Source: Choristoneura fumiferana
Taxonomy: Eukaryota; Arthropoda; Insecta; Lepidoptera; Tortricidae
DNA: 64,000 bases
Direction: 5' to 3'
Assembly: GCF_025370935.1 (NCBI RefSeq)
Contig: NC_133474.1
Location: forward strand, 985,005 to 1,049,004
Shown here: positions 33,479 through 44,264 of the stretch, piece after piece
Layout: every line of letters begins with the position of its first letter
Numbering within the stretch: the first letter of the stretch is position 1
The notes under the pieces: model-generated
Seen by the model: only the letters and a program-made list of their open reading frames with translations
Databases searched by the model: none
What the model was told of the DNA's origin: nothing
Program-made: the position numbers and the translations under genes

Positions 33479-33703
33479 TTGTCTTTAATAGAGAGGCCTT
33501 TATTCAACAATGGAGCTTTCCCAGTTGATAATGATGATTGTGATCTTTGTGGTTCCAACACTAGTTTACTACACAGGTACTTGTTTTGCAGATCGTTTGC
33601 CATCCGATCAATCTACAAGTATGCACAAAACGTTAGCATCGGCTTTGAATGCAGCCAATGGTCCGTGACTGTAATAGAATCGCTCAGCGGAACTAAACAG
33701 TGA
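33479..33703 (+). pseudogene. Possible LINE C-terminal zinc-knuckle fragment
   Basis: A 74-codon frame contains CDLCGSNTSLLHRYLFC, i.e. C-x2-C-x7-H-x4-C, which resembles the knuckle near the C-terminus of some non-LTR polyproteins. No RT remains next to it. Weak; could be chance. Confidence 0.25.
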
Positions 33704-33709
33704 CATTCC

Positions 33710-34365
33710 TGCCATTTTAATGCCCTGAGGTCTAACTATAGGTAATAACTTGTTTTACCGCTGGTTACGCGGTAATTGGCCTCTAGGACGTTTCTTGTGA
33801 GGTGTCTGGAGCTGGAAAATAACTTTTTATTGAGTGGTTACGTGTAGCGATAATGATGTCCAACTTAGTCCGATTCCCTTAACCCTAGTCGAACAAGAAA
33901 GTCCAGTAATTGGTGGATTTACTTCACGTTTTCGATAAGGAATTGTACGGAAAAGGACTTCATCAAGTTACCTGATGGTCCTAATAGAATCTCTGTCCTC
34001 TGTTAAATCCGATTTATAATTAATTGTTATTAATTTTTAGATAATAGTATCCGTAAATTATTTTAGTGAGAATGGTTATGCTTACTTGATGCTAAATGCT
34101 TAATGGTTAGTAGATGAATCAATACAGTATTATTATTTTAATCACTGGAATTAATTGATTGAGTCCTGTAAATTAAAAATAATTTTGATAGTTACAATTT
34201 CATAATTTAATTGAATAATAATTTAGTTTAACCATACAGTGTCAATGCAATGGTTTACTGAAATGGCTTAAAACAATAATTCTGAATATAATCGAAATAA
34301 GAGTGTATTCCAATGAAATAATAACCATATTAAAAAATGGTGCACTGATTTAGATATAACATCCA
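33710..34365. other. AT-rich unassigned DNA
   Basis: Nothing recognised. Confidence 0.4.
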
Positions 34366-34425
34366 ACAATACAATACAATTACTCTTTATTGTACACCAG
34401 AAATAGTAAATGACCCCACCACACC
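34365..34425 (-). repeat. LINE-like 3' end with (CAATA)n
   Basis: CAATACAATACAATTACTCT, TTATTGTACACC; compare 28805. Confidence 0.5.
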
Positions 34426-36366
34426 CAAGCTAACCCTACAACCCTATCCAAAAATATAAATAAAATACATAACGCTATGTTTCAAGTGATAGCTAAGCTC
34501 TCATGTGAATTTATTATGTTTAAAAATGTTTTATTTATTCTCTTAATATTTATCTTTAACAATCTAATTTTACAACTTCACGAGCTTTCTGAAATGTGGA
34601 TAAATGTGATGTTGAAATTTCTTATAAGCAGTACTGAATCTGTAGTATGTAGCTGGCATAATATGGCAATTTTATCTTCTGCCAACACTGGTGCATTATT
34701 TACGCGACCCACGCGACAATTTACGCAGCGTTGTAATGTAGCCAGCAATAAATACTGTTCGCCTTCAACTTATGTGCAAGCCGGTGCGAGCGCACATGTT
34801 TGATCATGCCCTTTTTGGAAGGAATTAGCATTGGAGCTGTACGAATCCTCTCTGGGGATGGTGCTTCATCGGTTAAGACTTGAGACTCACTGTTGTATTG
34901 AGCATGAGTTATTTCACCACCTCAATAGCTGGCACTCTACTACAGTTCGATTTCTGCGGAACTTTTTCTCACCTCACATCTAAATCGATGTAGTGATTTC
35001 AAAGTTGCTTTCGCATGTATGTTAGTAAGGATTTTATTATAAACCATTTGAAAATCCATAGTCTTGACTTGTCGTTGACAACTATAATGGTCTTAATATT
35101 TTTCACTGGACATTAAAATATAGCATCTACCATATGTCTTTTTCCCAAATGTTAAATATGACATTACTAACTTCGTTACATTCATCGCTTCAAACGAGGC
35201 ATAAAATGGGATAGCGTCATTAAGATAACTTGAAAGAGCACTAGACGGCTAATCAATCCACTTCAGCCTAATTAGATTACGTCATACATAACATAGCCCT
35301 ACTGTTACTACCTACCTACTGTTTAACTCGCACCTTATATCGAATTTCTAAATAAATTGTCCTAAAACATGTACGAAGGGTCTTAAAATAATATCTATAG
35401 ATAAAAAATCATTTATTGCCACAGAAAAAAAAACACGACTATACAAAAAAGCATACATAAGTAGGTTGCATTGCAATGGGCTCAGGCTCAGCAGAAGTTG
35501 CGAGCTAAAAAAAGCTTGTAGCGCTGATTTTTAGTAAGTAGGTACTTATTAGGACTTTTTTAATTCCTAACAAATATTTTCATACATTGAGTCAGAAATT
35601 CCAGTGAAAAACCTTTATAGGGGCGTTCAGTCAAGTCAATCTAATTCAATTACCTCTTGAAGTATTTTGGAAGAATCTGAAAACACCCTGGTATGATTGC
35701 CAAAAAGTAAGTGATCGAAAATTTTCCACAATTGAAAAGAAAGCATTATTGTCAAACTTTCAATCATTGTATTGATTTCCTTAGAGTAAAGCCAGTTCTC
35801 TTCTCATGGCCTCATATCAGCCAGGGGTGTTATGGAGCCCCGTATCCGTAACCGAAACCGGTATTATGTTTGACATATATCCGTATCCATATCCAGATTC
35901 GAAATGTTATGATATCAGCTTTGAAGTTCCAAGAACTATCACAAATCCGAAACTTCTCCTTTCTAATATAAACTCTCTCCTTTATGAACTATATAACTAC
36001 TTAAATATTTGCCGACGTCGCCCTGATTTATCGGGAAATTGAAGTTCCCATCTATTCTACTCCCACGCCCATGTCCATTCACTGTTTAATATCTTTCCTA
36101 TCTCAGTATTTATTGCCCTGTTTTGTGTGCTCGTGAGTTGTAGTCGGGGATAGATTAACGTTATATTAAAACTGTTTTCTAACTTTCGTCGTCAAGAGAC
36201 TTCATACAATTTTAGCGTAATAGACAACATTAAATTAGCTATTTCTGTTAAATCCCCGAATCTAAATTCCCCGAATATTGTTGTGCCGTCCAGGACTAGT
36301 CAAACCATGTTTAGATTGCAGTCTCTTAATTAAAATTACGAACTAAAAACGATAAAGAGCAATATA
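34426..36366. other. Unassigned DNA up to the gap
   Basis: Frames at 34477-34803 and 35806-36042 show no domain. A short run of CCGTATCC-type repeats lies near 35845-35895. Confidence 0.4.
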
Positions 36367-36466
36367 NNNNNNNNNNNNNNNNNNNNNNNNNNNNNNNNNN
36401 NNNNNNNNNNNNNNNNNNNNNNNNNNNNNNNNNNNNNNNNNNNNNNNNNNNNNNNNNNNNNNNNNN
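36367..36466. other. Assembly gap of 100 N
   Basis: Exactly 100 N, the usual placeholder for a gap of unknown size. The sequence to its right starts at once with the second copy of block A. Confidence 0.98.
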
Positions 36467-37029
36467 TGAATAAAGATTTTTGACTTTGACTATTGACTTT
36501 GACTTTACACTTGGAAACACAATCTTTTATCATCTTCTTCTGTCTCACAGTCATAATTCGATGGGGAAGTCTCAATTGACGAAGGGACAAAATGCTACTT
36601 TCAGGAGAGCGAAAAGAAGTTTTTGGTAATTTTCAAACCCTCACAGCATTGTTAATGTTTAACTTAGCAGGACGTTATAATTACGTAAAATCTTGAATTT
36701 TCTTGCTTTTCAACGTGAAACTATAGACATTTTCTTAAAAAAGCTTAATAAGAAAATAGCTGTCCCTTACGCCCGTGACGTACGGGTGTCATAGCCCTTA
36801 CACTCATAAAACGTAAATAAATAAATATGTAGTAACCGATATTGTCTTATAGGACATCATATATTTTATTTGCTACATATTTGGACGTAAGTTCCAGTAG
36901 TAAATTAAAAAAAATAGTGAATTAACTCAAAGAACCACTTTAATTATTTAAAAATAACGCGCAAAAGCCATATTTTTTGCACGTCCCCTTAAATAATATG
37001 TAATTTGTAACATTTTCTTAAGTTTTAGT

Positions 37030-37677
37030 TTTAGTTTTTGCGAGGCATATTAGGACACCCAAGGATGTCGTTCCCTTCCAAACACCGGTGTTTATAGGGT
37101 TGATTGTAGTTGTGGTAGTTCCTACATCGTACAGACGAAAAGAAACAATAGCTGGAGGGTCAAGGAACACATTGCAGCTGTTAAAAATCGCCAGGTAAAC
37201 GTCAGCCATAGCCGAGCATTTGTTGGAGTCAGGGCCAAACCACTGGATTGAGCTTCACAATCCCAAAATTCTGTCCACGGAACGTCATTTTTACTCAAGA
37301 ATGGTACGTGTAGCGGTTAAAATAATAAAGCATAAGAATTTCAACAGGACGATGGGTATAAGCTTTCATCTTCGTGGAATCCTGTTATTAATAAGTGTCG
37401 GCGTCGGGATGAATGTTCGGAGGGACGATCGGACGTTGTTAGTGTTGTGTGTCGGTGTGATAGGGTGACTATTAAAAATACGGTTCGTGATACGAGTGCC
37501 CGGCACTATTAGTGATCAAGTGCGGGTAGTTCGAAGAACTCGCGCTGCTAGGCAGACTTGACACCCACACTTCAGTCTACTCGTGACCACGGCAACTGTA
37601 ACGTTGCCGAAACGTCGAGGTAAGTATTACTTGTGTAATAATAGCGTGATAAGTCCGTTTGTGGTATTTTGACTATG
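37030..37677 (+). pseudogene. Penelope-like element: GIY-YIG-like end and terminal region
   Basis: One frame from 37081 reads NTGVYRVDCSCGSSYIVQTK, then WRVKEHIAAVKNRQV. GVY...YIV corresponds to the GIY-YIG nuclease core (YIG is YIV here). Downstream, in shifted frames, come NHWIELHNPKILSTERHFYS and SSSWNPVINKCRRRDE, typical of the C-terminus of Penelope-like polyproteins. At least two frameshifts. The sequence continues into the non-coding region shared with 31381. Confidence 0.65.
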
Positions 37678-37678
37678 A

Positions 37679-38010
37679 GCGCGAGTCCTTCGAACTACCC
37701 GCACTTGATCACTAATAGTACCAGCACTCGTATCACTAACTACCCGCACTTGGTGATTTTTATTTGTCACCCCATCACACCGACTCACAACACTCATCCC
37801 GACGTCGACACTTATTAATAACAGGATTCCACGAAGATGAAAGCTTATATCCATTGTCCCGGTTGACATTTTTATGCTTTTTTATTTCAACTGCTTCACG
37901 TACCATTCTTGAGTAAAAATGACGTTCCGTGGACAGAATTTTGGGATTGTGAAGCTCAATCCAGTGGTTTGGTCCTGACTCCAACAATGCTCGGCTATGG
38001 CTGACTTGTT
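37679..38010 (-). pseudogene. Penelope-like fragment, inverted copy
   Basis: The minus strand reads VSHSRALLESGPNHWIELHN, STERHFYSRMVREAVEIKKH and NRDNGYKLSSSWNPVINKCR in one frame, better kept than the plus copy. It abuts the plus copy tail to tail. A further 45-bp piece in plus orientation (RVKEDIAAVKNRQV) follows at about 38026-38070. Confidence 0.65.
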
Positions 38011-38179
38011 TGTTTATAGCTGAGAGGGTCAAGGAAGATATTGCAGCTGTTAAAAATCGCCAAGTAAATAAGTTTTTATCCCGAAAATAGCATAGTTCCG
38101 GCAGGATAGCGATAAACGAACTGATGATGTTGTTGATGACGATGATGATGAACTGATTTTCACTACCACCACTGGCGTA

Positions 38180-38350
38180 CTAATGCTGCTTGCTTGCATT
38201 ATTGCTTACATGCTTGCTTGCTTGCTTGCATGCTTGCTTGCATGTTTGATTGCATGCTTGCTTGCACTATTTCTTGCACATTTGGGAGTATTCTTGCTTG
38301 ATTTGTTGTTTGCATGCGTGCTTGCCTTCTGGCTTCACGATTGCTTGCAT
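38180..38350 (+). repeat. (GCTTGCTTGCAT)n minisatellite, array 1
   Basis: Irregular tandem TGCTTGCTTGCATGCTTGCT units ending ACTATTTCTTGCACATTTGG. Long cysteine/leucine/alanine-rich frames on both strands are a by-product. Confidence 0.7.
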
Positions 38351-38539
38351 GCATTGCACTATTTATGCTTCCTCCAACACACTGCTTGCAGCTGTGAGTG
38401 GAGTGGGACGCCAGCCCGCTTCATGAGCGCTGGAGGAGATGCCATAGACCGGTCATCGCGGGATCGGGGTAGTCCGCGATGTTTATCTAACCCAGGCTGA
38501 TAAAATTGCATGTTTGTTGAGTTGATTGTCAAAATTACA

Positions 38540-38670
38540 TGCTCACTTGCAAGCTTGCTTAGGTGGTTGCTTACATGCTTGCTTGCTTGCATGCTTGCTT
38601 GCATGCTTTCTTGCATGCTTGCTTGCACTATTTCTTGCACATTTGGGAGTATGCTTGCTTGAGTTGTTGT
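38540..38670 (+). repeat. (GCTTGCTTGCAT)n minisatellite, array 2
   Basis: A second array with the same end unit ACTATTTCTTGCACATTTGG and GAGTATGCTTGCTTGAGTTG. It is separated from array 1 by about 190 bp of unique sequence, suggesting duplication of array plus end. Confidence 0.7.
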
Positions 38671-38804
38671 TTCAATCACTACAAGTTCTAAAAACCATCT
38701 GTTTTGATGCCTCCTACGATCTAACATTAACAAGGTATTTTAATGAACTAAAAGAAGCAAGCAAGGTATTTTACTTTAAGTGCCCCTTACACCATAAAGT
38801 AACC

Positions 38805-39115
38805 TCAATTTTTAAAATGTCTATTTGTTACTGTCCCTTACGACCAACAATTTACTCTAGTTTTAGCTTTTGATGTCCCTTACGCCCATAAGAGTATTCC
38901 TTATTTTATAAGTTGCTGTTGTTTAATGCCCCTTACGACGTACCAATTACACCTTTTTTTAAAATGTCTGTTTGCTACTGTCCTTACGAGCGACAATTTA
39001 CTCTAGCTCTTGCTTTTTTATACCCCTTACGCCCATAAAAGTATTTCTTATTTTATAAATTGCTTTTTTAATGTCCCTTACGACGTTCCGATTATACCAT
39101 TTTTAACTCTCAACA
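38805..39115 (+). repeat. Tandem duplication of about 150 bp carrying TGTCCCTTACG motifs
   Basis: Unit 1 (about 38810-38957) and unit 2 (about 38958-39110) share AAAATGTCTNTTTGNTACTG, CGACAATTTACTCTAG-like and CTTACGCCCATAA. Each unit has three CCTTACG motifs. Confidence 0.65.
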
Positions 39116-40587
39116 TACATAATTAATTATACAGGCCAATTATTATTATATGCATCATCATCTCGGCCTATATACTTCCCACTGCTGGGCACAGCTTCCT
39201 TTATTAGGATCTGTCAGGATAGCTTAAAATAAACAAAGTAGCTAAGAGCAATTTACCTCAACATCCTTGACTGAAATTCCATTACGGAAATGTTAGCTCG
39301 ACGTCAAGCCATTAGGGGATTCATCAACTTATCTTCTTTTTTGTTTTGCTTTTGGCATCTTATAAAAAAATACGCGCGTTGACAAAGAACAAACGTAGGC
39401 AATCAAATACGTCCTCCGTGTTTGACGTGTCTGGCACGACTGACCGAATGTGCAATGCGCAAACGCTCGGCGCGTGGAAGGTAGGTAGACGCGTTAGTAT
39501 TTTGATGTTAGGTACAGAAATAGGTACAGGCGGTAAGGTTACGCCCAACAACTTCTTGCTTTTTTATCTTATTCGTTATAAAATATTGGGGTGTAAAGGG
39601 CAATGTGGGGTGGGGGTGTGGGGCAATATTTGTTGGGTTTTTTTTAACGACATAAGCCGAGTCGTAAAGGACATATGAGACTGCCACAGCCCCTTACGAC
39701 CCAAATATTAAAAAAATAATACATTTACGCCATTTTTCAGCTCAAATATTTTATATCATGTCCCTTAAGCTATTTTATTTTAAAATAATAAATGTTGATA
39801 ACAGCAAAAGTAAGGGCCGTATCGTAACTTGAATACTACCAATCGACAGAGAAAAAAAACTCTAATTTTCTATGTTTAAAAGTGATTTTCGGTATTTTGT
39901 CCCTTACGCCAATTGAGACTTCCACCATCGAATGACGAAGGTAGAAAGAGACGAGGAACGTCAGCCTGTTAGACAATACGGCCTCGGTTCACTTGAACGA
40001 AGCCGCGGGTTAAACTTACGCTTAGACGATTAGTAAAATTGGATTAAACATTAGAAAATCAAGTTAACCCATTTTAAATAGGACTTCTGCAAAGTCACAC
40101 CTATTAATAGTCTCCTGAATAATATATTTTTTAACAGATGTAGTATGATCTACTTATAAGACCTAGACGTAAGTTACCAGCTTTGTTATGTTGAATATCA
40201 TTTCGACATTCTTAAAATTATTTATTCAATGAACAACTTCTGCTTTATGAAGTACATTCGGCGTTAATTCTCAGTGTCAATTTGTTCTTTATGAAGTACG
40301 CGAGCTCTCACGAGGATAGAGAATCTTTCTGAACATAAAATCCCTATAAACTTACCAATCTTACCGATAACCATCTAGTTATCATCGTCCAAGAAAACTT
40401 GTCCAGTTACCCGGGATACGAGGATGCCGGAACTTTCAAATCCCCAGGCAAGTTCTTTAGTTGGTTACGCTATAATGGTACATAATAGGTTAACGCGCAT
40501 GGCAACACTGGCACAGATAAATCCGTCGTAGTAATGTTGGTAGAACTTATTTTAGTTGAAATTTGCTTGAAACGGTAAAAATTAGTA

Positions 40588-41096
40588 TGATTGGTTTTTT
40601 TTGGAATCTTTTTGTATTTTTTATTTCAATTCGGCGGTTCGGTTTTACGGGATGACCGTAAAAGTAAAAATTTGGAATTGAAATAAAAAATAGGTACAAT
40701 ATTATTTTCAATTTCGGTTTTACGGGATGACCGTAAAAGTAAAAATTTGGAATTGAAATAAAAAATACAAAAAGATTCCAAAAAAACCAATCATAATTTG
40801 ATTGCTTAGAAACGATATCTCTTGTCCGGGTGAGCGGTTAGTTCCAAAGGAATGCCGAAAAAGTTTGAGGGCTTACGGCATAGATGTCGCTAGCGTCGCT
40901 GCTTAAGTGACTAAGTAAGAAACACAAGCTGAGATATAAGGTGCATAGGGAAATTCGTGTCAGTACCGTTGACCATCAGTGGTGTAGCGGTATAGCACGC
41001 GGTACGGATTACCGAGGACCTGGGTTCGATTCCCAGTGATGGTCTTATTTTTCTGTTTTTTCTGTGCATCTATATTTTAGTTCGTATTTTCAATTT
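40588..41096 (+). mobile_element. tRNA-headed SINE-like element (T2) with 11-bp target duplication and 5' hairpin
   Basis: Flanked by AAAAATTAGTA at 40577-40587 and 41097-41107. The empty site is at 12867-12877 in block A. Box A-like GGTGTAGCGGT is at 40981-40991 and box B GGGTTCGATTCCC at 41022-41034. The first 45 bases (40588-40632) are the inverse of 40750-40793. The loop holds two copies of a segment with TTTTACGGgatgaCCGTAAAA. The 3' end is GCATCTATATTTTAGTTCG, TATTTTCAATTT. The tRNA-like part sits in the 3' half, unusual for a classical tRNA-SINE. Confidence 0.8.
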
Positions 41097-41380
41097 AAAA
41101 ATTAGTAATTTGTATTTAGTAGACACTAAAATGTTATTTAGTCACTAATTAATCTATTCCTGATACTCGTAAAGGTCCAAGACGGTTTACGGCACCATAA
41201 TTATTGTATTCACATCAAAGTCAAAGAGGTAAAATAAAGTGTCGCGCGGCGTGACATTATCACGCGGAACATTAACTGGTTATAATATCTACATACTTAT
41301 ATTTTTTTAATTGATAAAAGAAAAAAATTGGTGTCCAGTATTTTCTAATATTCTAACTGGCTGACTTACCCCTTACCCCC

Positions 41381-41520
41381 TGTTTCACCATCGATTGATT
41401 AAATTTATCTGACGGAAAAATGTGATGCCGTCTCTGTTTTTTTTTGTTCGAATACAATAGACGGAGGCGGCATCACATTTATCTGTCAAATAAAAATAAT
41501 CAATGGGAGGTGAAACAGCC
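41381..41520. mobile_element. GTTTCACC palindromic MITE, block A' copy
   Basis: Same as 13148-13293. Confidence 0.65.
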
Positions 41521-41707
41521 TTATTTTACAGACTGACCAACATCTGTGAATCAGACCAAGCAACGCTGCACTTTATGCGAACAGTAAAAAAACTTTTTCA
41601 ATTCACATTATAAGTTCATCAGTCTGGAGGAGACTACCTCAGATTGTAGCCAGAATAATATTATATTCTTGCAAAATTTCTAAGCTTCTTCGGCGGTCTT
41701 GTTGATG

Positions 41708-42235
41708 TAATAATAATAATAATAATAATATTTATTTGTTTAACACAGGTATATGACATTGTACAAAGGTCTTAAATTCTATCTGAAGTATCACTGTGTT
41801 CCGCCGCAAGGCATACAAATTTTAGTTGTGCTGCATTATAGAAGAAAAGTTTACATTATTCTCATTCTGTTAAAATTGACAGTGGCTTTTGTTAATAGGA
41901 AGTTACACAGAGCTCTCTTGAAAGCAGACAAATTTTCTATATTATTAATATTTTCCGGTACTTTGTTATAGATTTTGGGTGCCATTCCCAATAAACTCTT
42001 CCGAAACAGTGCAGTTTTACCAGACATAGCCTTTATTTTATCCTGGAGGCGAACACTCTTGAATTTACAGTGTGTGTCGACCCAATCTCAAACACGTAGT
42101 CAGAACAAGTTCAAGAGCACCCCATTCGTATACTATCGCAATAAACCATGTCCCCGTGCGTTTATCAGCACCATAATGTGGCTGCACCGCCCTCGACCCT
42201 TCTCACCCGCAGGCCTCTGAGGACAGACTACAACT
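41708..42235 (-). pseudogene. LINE RT C-terminal fragment, block A' copy
   Basis: Counterpart of 13478-13985, with small indels that shift frames differently. The (TTA)n 3' end is at 41708-41735. Confidence 0.6.
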
Positions 42236-42474
42236 GTCGGTATCTACTAACAGGGCTGGGCAAAATACATGCTTGCTTTAATTGAAATACAAATTACAAA
42301 ATACTATCTACCAACTATTTAAAATACGAAACACAAAATATCTTTAAGTACCTAATGTATTTGAAAAGTAAAATACAAAATACAGTATTTTAGCTGTTTT
42401 TATTACAAAATACTATTAAAAATAAAAAGTAATCTAGACCAGCATGGGCTAAAAGCAAATTAAAAGTAGACGTA

Positions 42475-42943
42475 CTTTAGATTTTATACCTTAGGCAGCT
42501 ATTTACTCTTAAACTACTAATATACTACCATTATTATTACTACCATCCTGATTTTTTTCAAATTTTTCCACCAAACTATTTGAGAGGGGGATTTTTTAGG
42601 GGCGATTTTTGTGGGGGGGACGCTCGATTTTAATGAAAATTTGCACTTTAAAGTTGAATATTTCGCAAACAAATCACTGAATCGAAAATTTTTACACTAG
42701 GTTTGGATGAGAAAAAAAAAATCACCCCCACTTTACATCTATGGGAGGTACCTTAAAATAAAATCTTTTATAAATTTTCTATTGTACCATTTTGTAGGCA
42801 TATCTTACATATATATATCCGTGCAAAATTACAACTTTCTAGCATTGATAGTCCCTGAGCAAAGCCGCGGACGGACAGACAGACAGCAGACATGGCGAAA
42901 CTATAAGGTCCCGTTTTTGCAATTTTGGCTCCGGAACCCTAAA
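42475..42943 (-). repeat. GGTTCCGT repeat, minus copy
   Basis: Reverse-complement relative of 58330-58870: GATTTTTTTCAAATTTTTCC, CATTGATAGTCCCTGAGCAA, ending TTGGCTCCGGAACCCTAAAA. It lies between A' and B'. Confidence 0.6.
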
Positions 42944-42944
42944 A

Positions 42945-43774
42945 ACTATTGAATGCTTGTGACAAGTGGACTGTCAGTTGTAAACCAGCCGCCCGGGGCC
43001 GCGGCAAACATCTTGGGGCAATTCCGGCGTAAATAGGGCCCGGGTATTTGGTTTGAAACGAAAATGCCCAACTTGCTGTCGGGAAAAATTGAACCCGAGA
43101 GGGGCACGTACGTTATTCAACGTTTTGATGACGAGTTTATTTCGTCTGAACTTTAACCGTTGCCAAAAGGATGGCAGTAGAACTTTGTTGTCTGTTTGTG
43201 TGTATTTTGCAGGTGGTAGGACCTTGTGCAAGGTCCGCCGGATTGCTACCACCAATCTTGCTCGCTAATCCTGCCGTGAAGCAGCAGTGCTTGCACTGTT
43301 GTGTTTCGGCGAGGAGAGTAAGACAGCCGGTGAAATTACTGGCACTGGAGGTATCCCATCTTAGGCCTCTAGGTTGGCAACGCATCTGCAATACCAATGG
43401 TGTTGCAGGTGTCTATGGGCGGTGGTGATCTCTTACCATCAGGAGACCACTTGCTCGTTTGCCATTCAGTCGAATAAAAAAAAAAAAAAAAGAATAAATT
43501 TTTTTAGATTTAATATTATTGCAATGTGATAGGGATGAGAAACAAACAAAAAATAAAATATAAGTAAGTATATGTTTTTATTTGAACAAAATTACAAACA
43601 CATGCACGACAAAACATTTCAGAAACTAAGTCATAATTGACTTGATGTTCTAGTGTTAATATTATTTAAAAAATTTGCCGGGCTAGTTTGAACTTAAACT
43701 CCTAGAAATGTTAATCAAGTAAAGATAACTGTTTAAATTGAGTCTAAAACCTTTTCAGAAAATATAACAAGGAT
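42945..43774. repeat. Duplicated block B', with a retroposon insertion
   Basis: Paralogue of 15072-15614. Interrupted after TTGTGTGTATTTTG by the insertion at 43208-43495, then resumes ATTTAATATTATTGCAATGT. Confidence 0.75.
43208..43495 (+). mobile_element. LINE 3' end / SINE with poly(A), inserted in block B'
   Basis: GGTGGTAGGACCTTGTGCAA, GTGAAGCAGCAGTGCTTGCA, CATCTTAGGCCTCTAGGTTG, TTACCATCAGGAGACCACTT, ending in A15. Absent from block B. The minus copy is at 55105-55340. Confidence 0.7.
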
Positions 43775-43824
43775 ACCTACCTATTTTTTTACCTGAAAAA
43801 AATGTTCCTAAGTAGATTTAATTT

Positions 43825-43990
43825 TACGTTTTAAAATAGTAGATTGTACAACAAGAGCATAAAATGAGTCATTTTACCCAAGACGTTCATGTAGCCACCC
43901 GAGCCGGTACGGCAAGGGTGGATAGACACGTCGAGGGGAAAATGGGTTTAATGCTCGAGTTTTACACTGCTTTTCACTTAGATTGCGACG
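43825..43990. repeat. Repeat AAAATAGTAGATTGTACAAC, copy 1
   Basis: GAGCATAAAATGAGTCATTT, GTAGCCACCCGAGCCGG. The other copy (46066-46135) lies on the far side of the LTR element. Compare 52040-52145. Confidence 0.5.
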
Positions 43991-44264
43991 AAATCAAATA
44001 GCAACAGTGGAAACAATGATTCATTTTCTATGCATCTTTTATTTTTATGCATTATTATAATAATTCGATTATTTAAATAATTATAATAATTTGATTTTTC
44101 TGCTCGATTGGCAGGTGCATGCCCAGGACAGGGAAGAGTGGCGGAGAAAAGGGGAGGCCTTTGCCCAGCAGTGGGGTGGGACATAATACAGGCTATATAT
44201 ATAAAAAAAAAAACATTTTTTTAAGTTTACTGATTTATTATGATTGATTTGATTGATTTTTAGT

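Larger units (their letters stand above)
36556..39933. mobile_element. 3.4-kb TIR transposon with TGTCCCTTACG subterminal repeats
   Basis: Left end ATTCGATGGGGAAGTCTC... and the inverse of the right end ATTCGATGGTGGAAGTCTC... match over about 40 bp. Both continue CAATTG(A/G)CG(T)AAGGGACAAAAT. Block A (12221) is the empty site. TGTCCCTTACG or close variants recur about 13 times: 36761, 36793, 36982, 38781, 38831, 38873, 38917, 38979, 39021, 39071, 39661 (inverted), 39688 and 39759, and again inside the TIRs. No transposase frame was recognised, so it is non-autonomous. The target duplication is ambiguous (TAT or AT). Confidence 0.75.
36467..42458. repeat. Duplicated block A', expanded by insertions
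   Basis: The paralogue of 12150-14650, in the same orientation. Segments 36467-36555, 39934-40587 and 41108-42458 align with copy 1 almost base for base. The interruptions are the 3378-bp TIR element and the 509-bp tRNA-headed element. The left end coincides with the gap. Confidence 0.8.

Noticed and set aside
34477..34803. Membrane-protein-like frame (hydrophobic N-terminus)
   Set aside because: Hydrophobicity follows from AT-rich sequence. A LINE 3' end lies just upstream on the other strand.
35806..36042. 78-codon frame with PYPYPDS
   Set aside because: Comes from a short CCGTATCC-type repeat; no conservation signal.
38183..38873. Cysteine/leucine-rich and glutamine/serine-rich frames as genes
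   Set aside because: Produced by the GCTTGCTTGCAT minisatellite on both strands.
41000..41040. tRNA gene suggested by A and B boxes
   Set aside because: The sequence is repeated with flanks in three places, has target duplications and does not form a standard cloverleaf. It is part of a mobile element. The same holds for 14250, 30640, 56400 and 63560.
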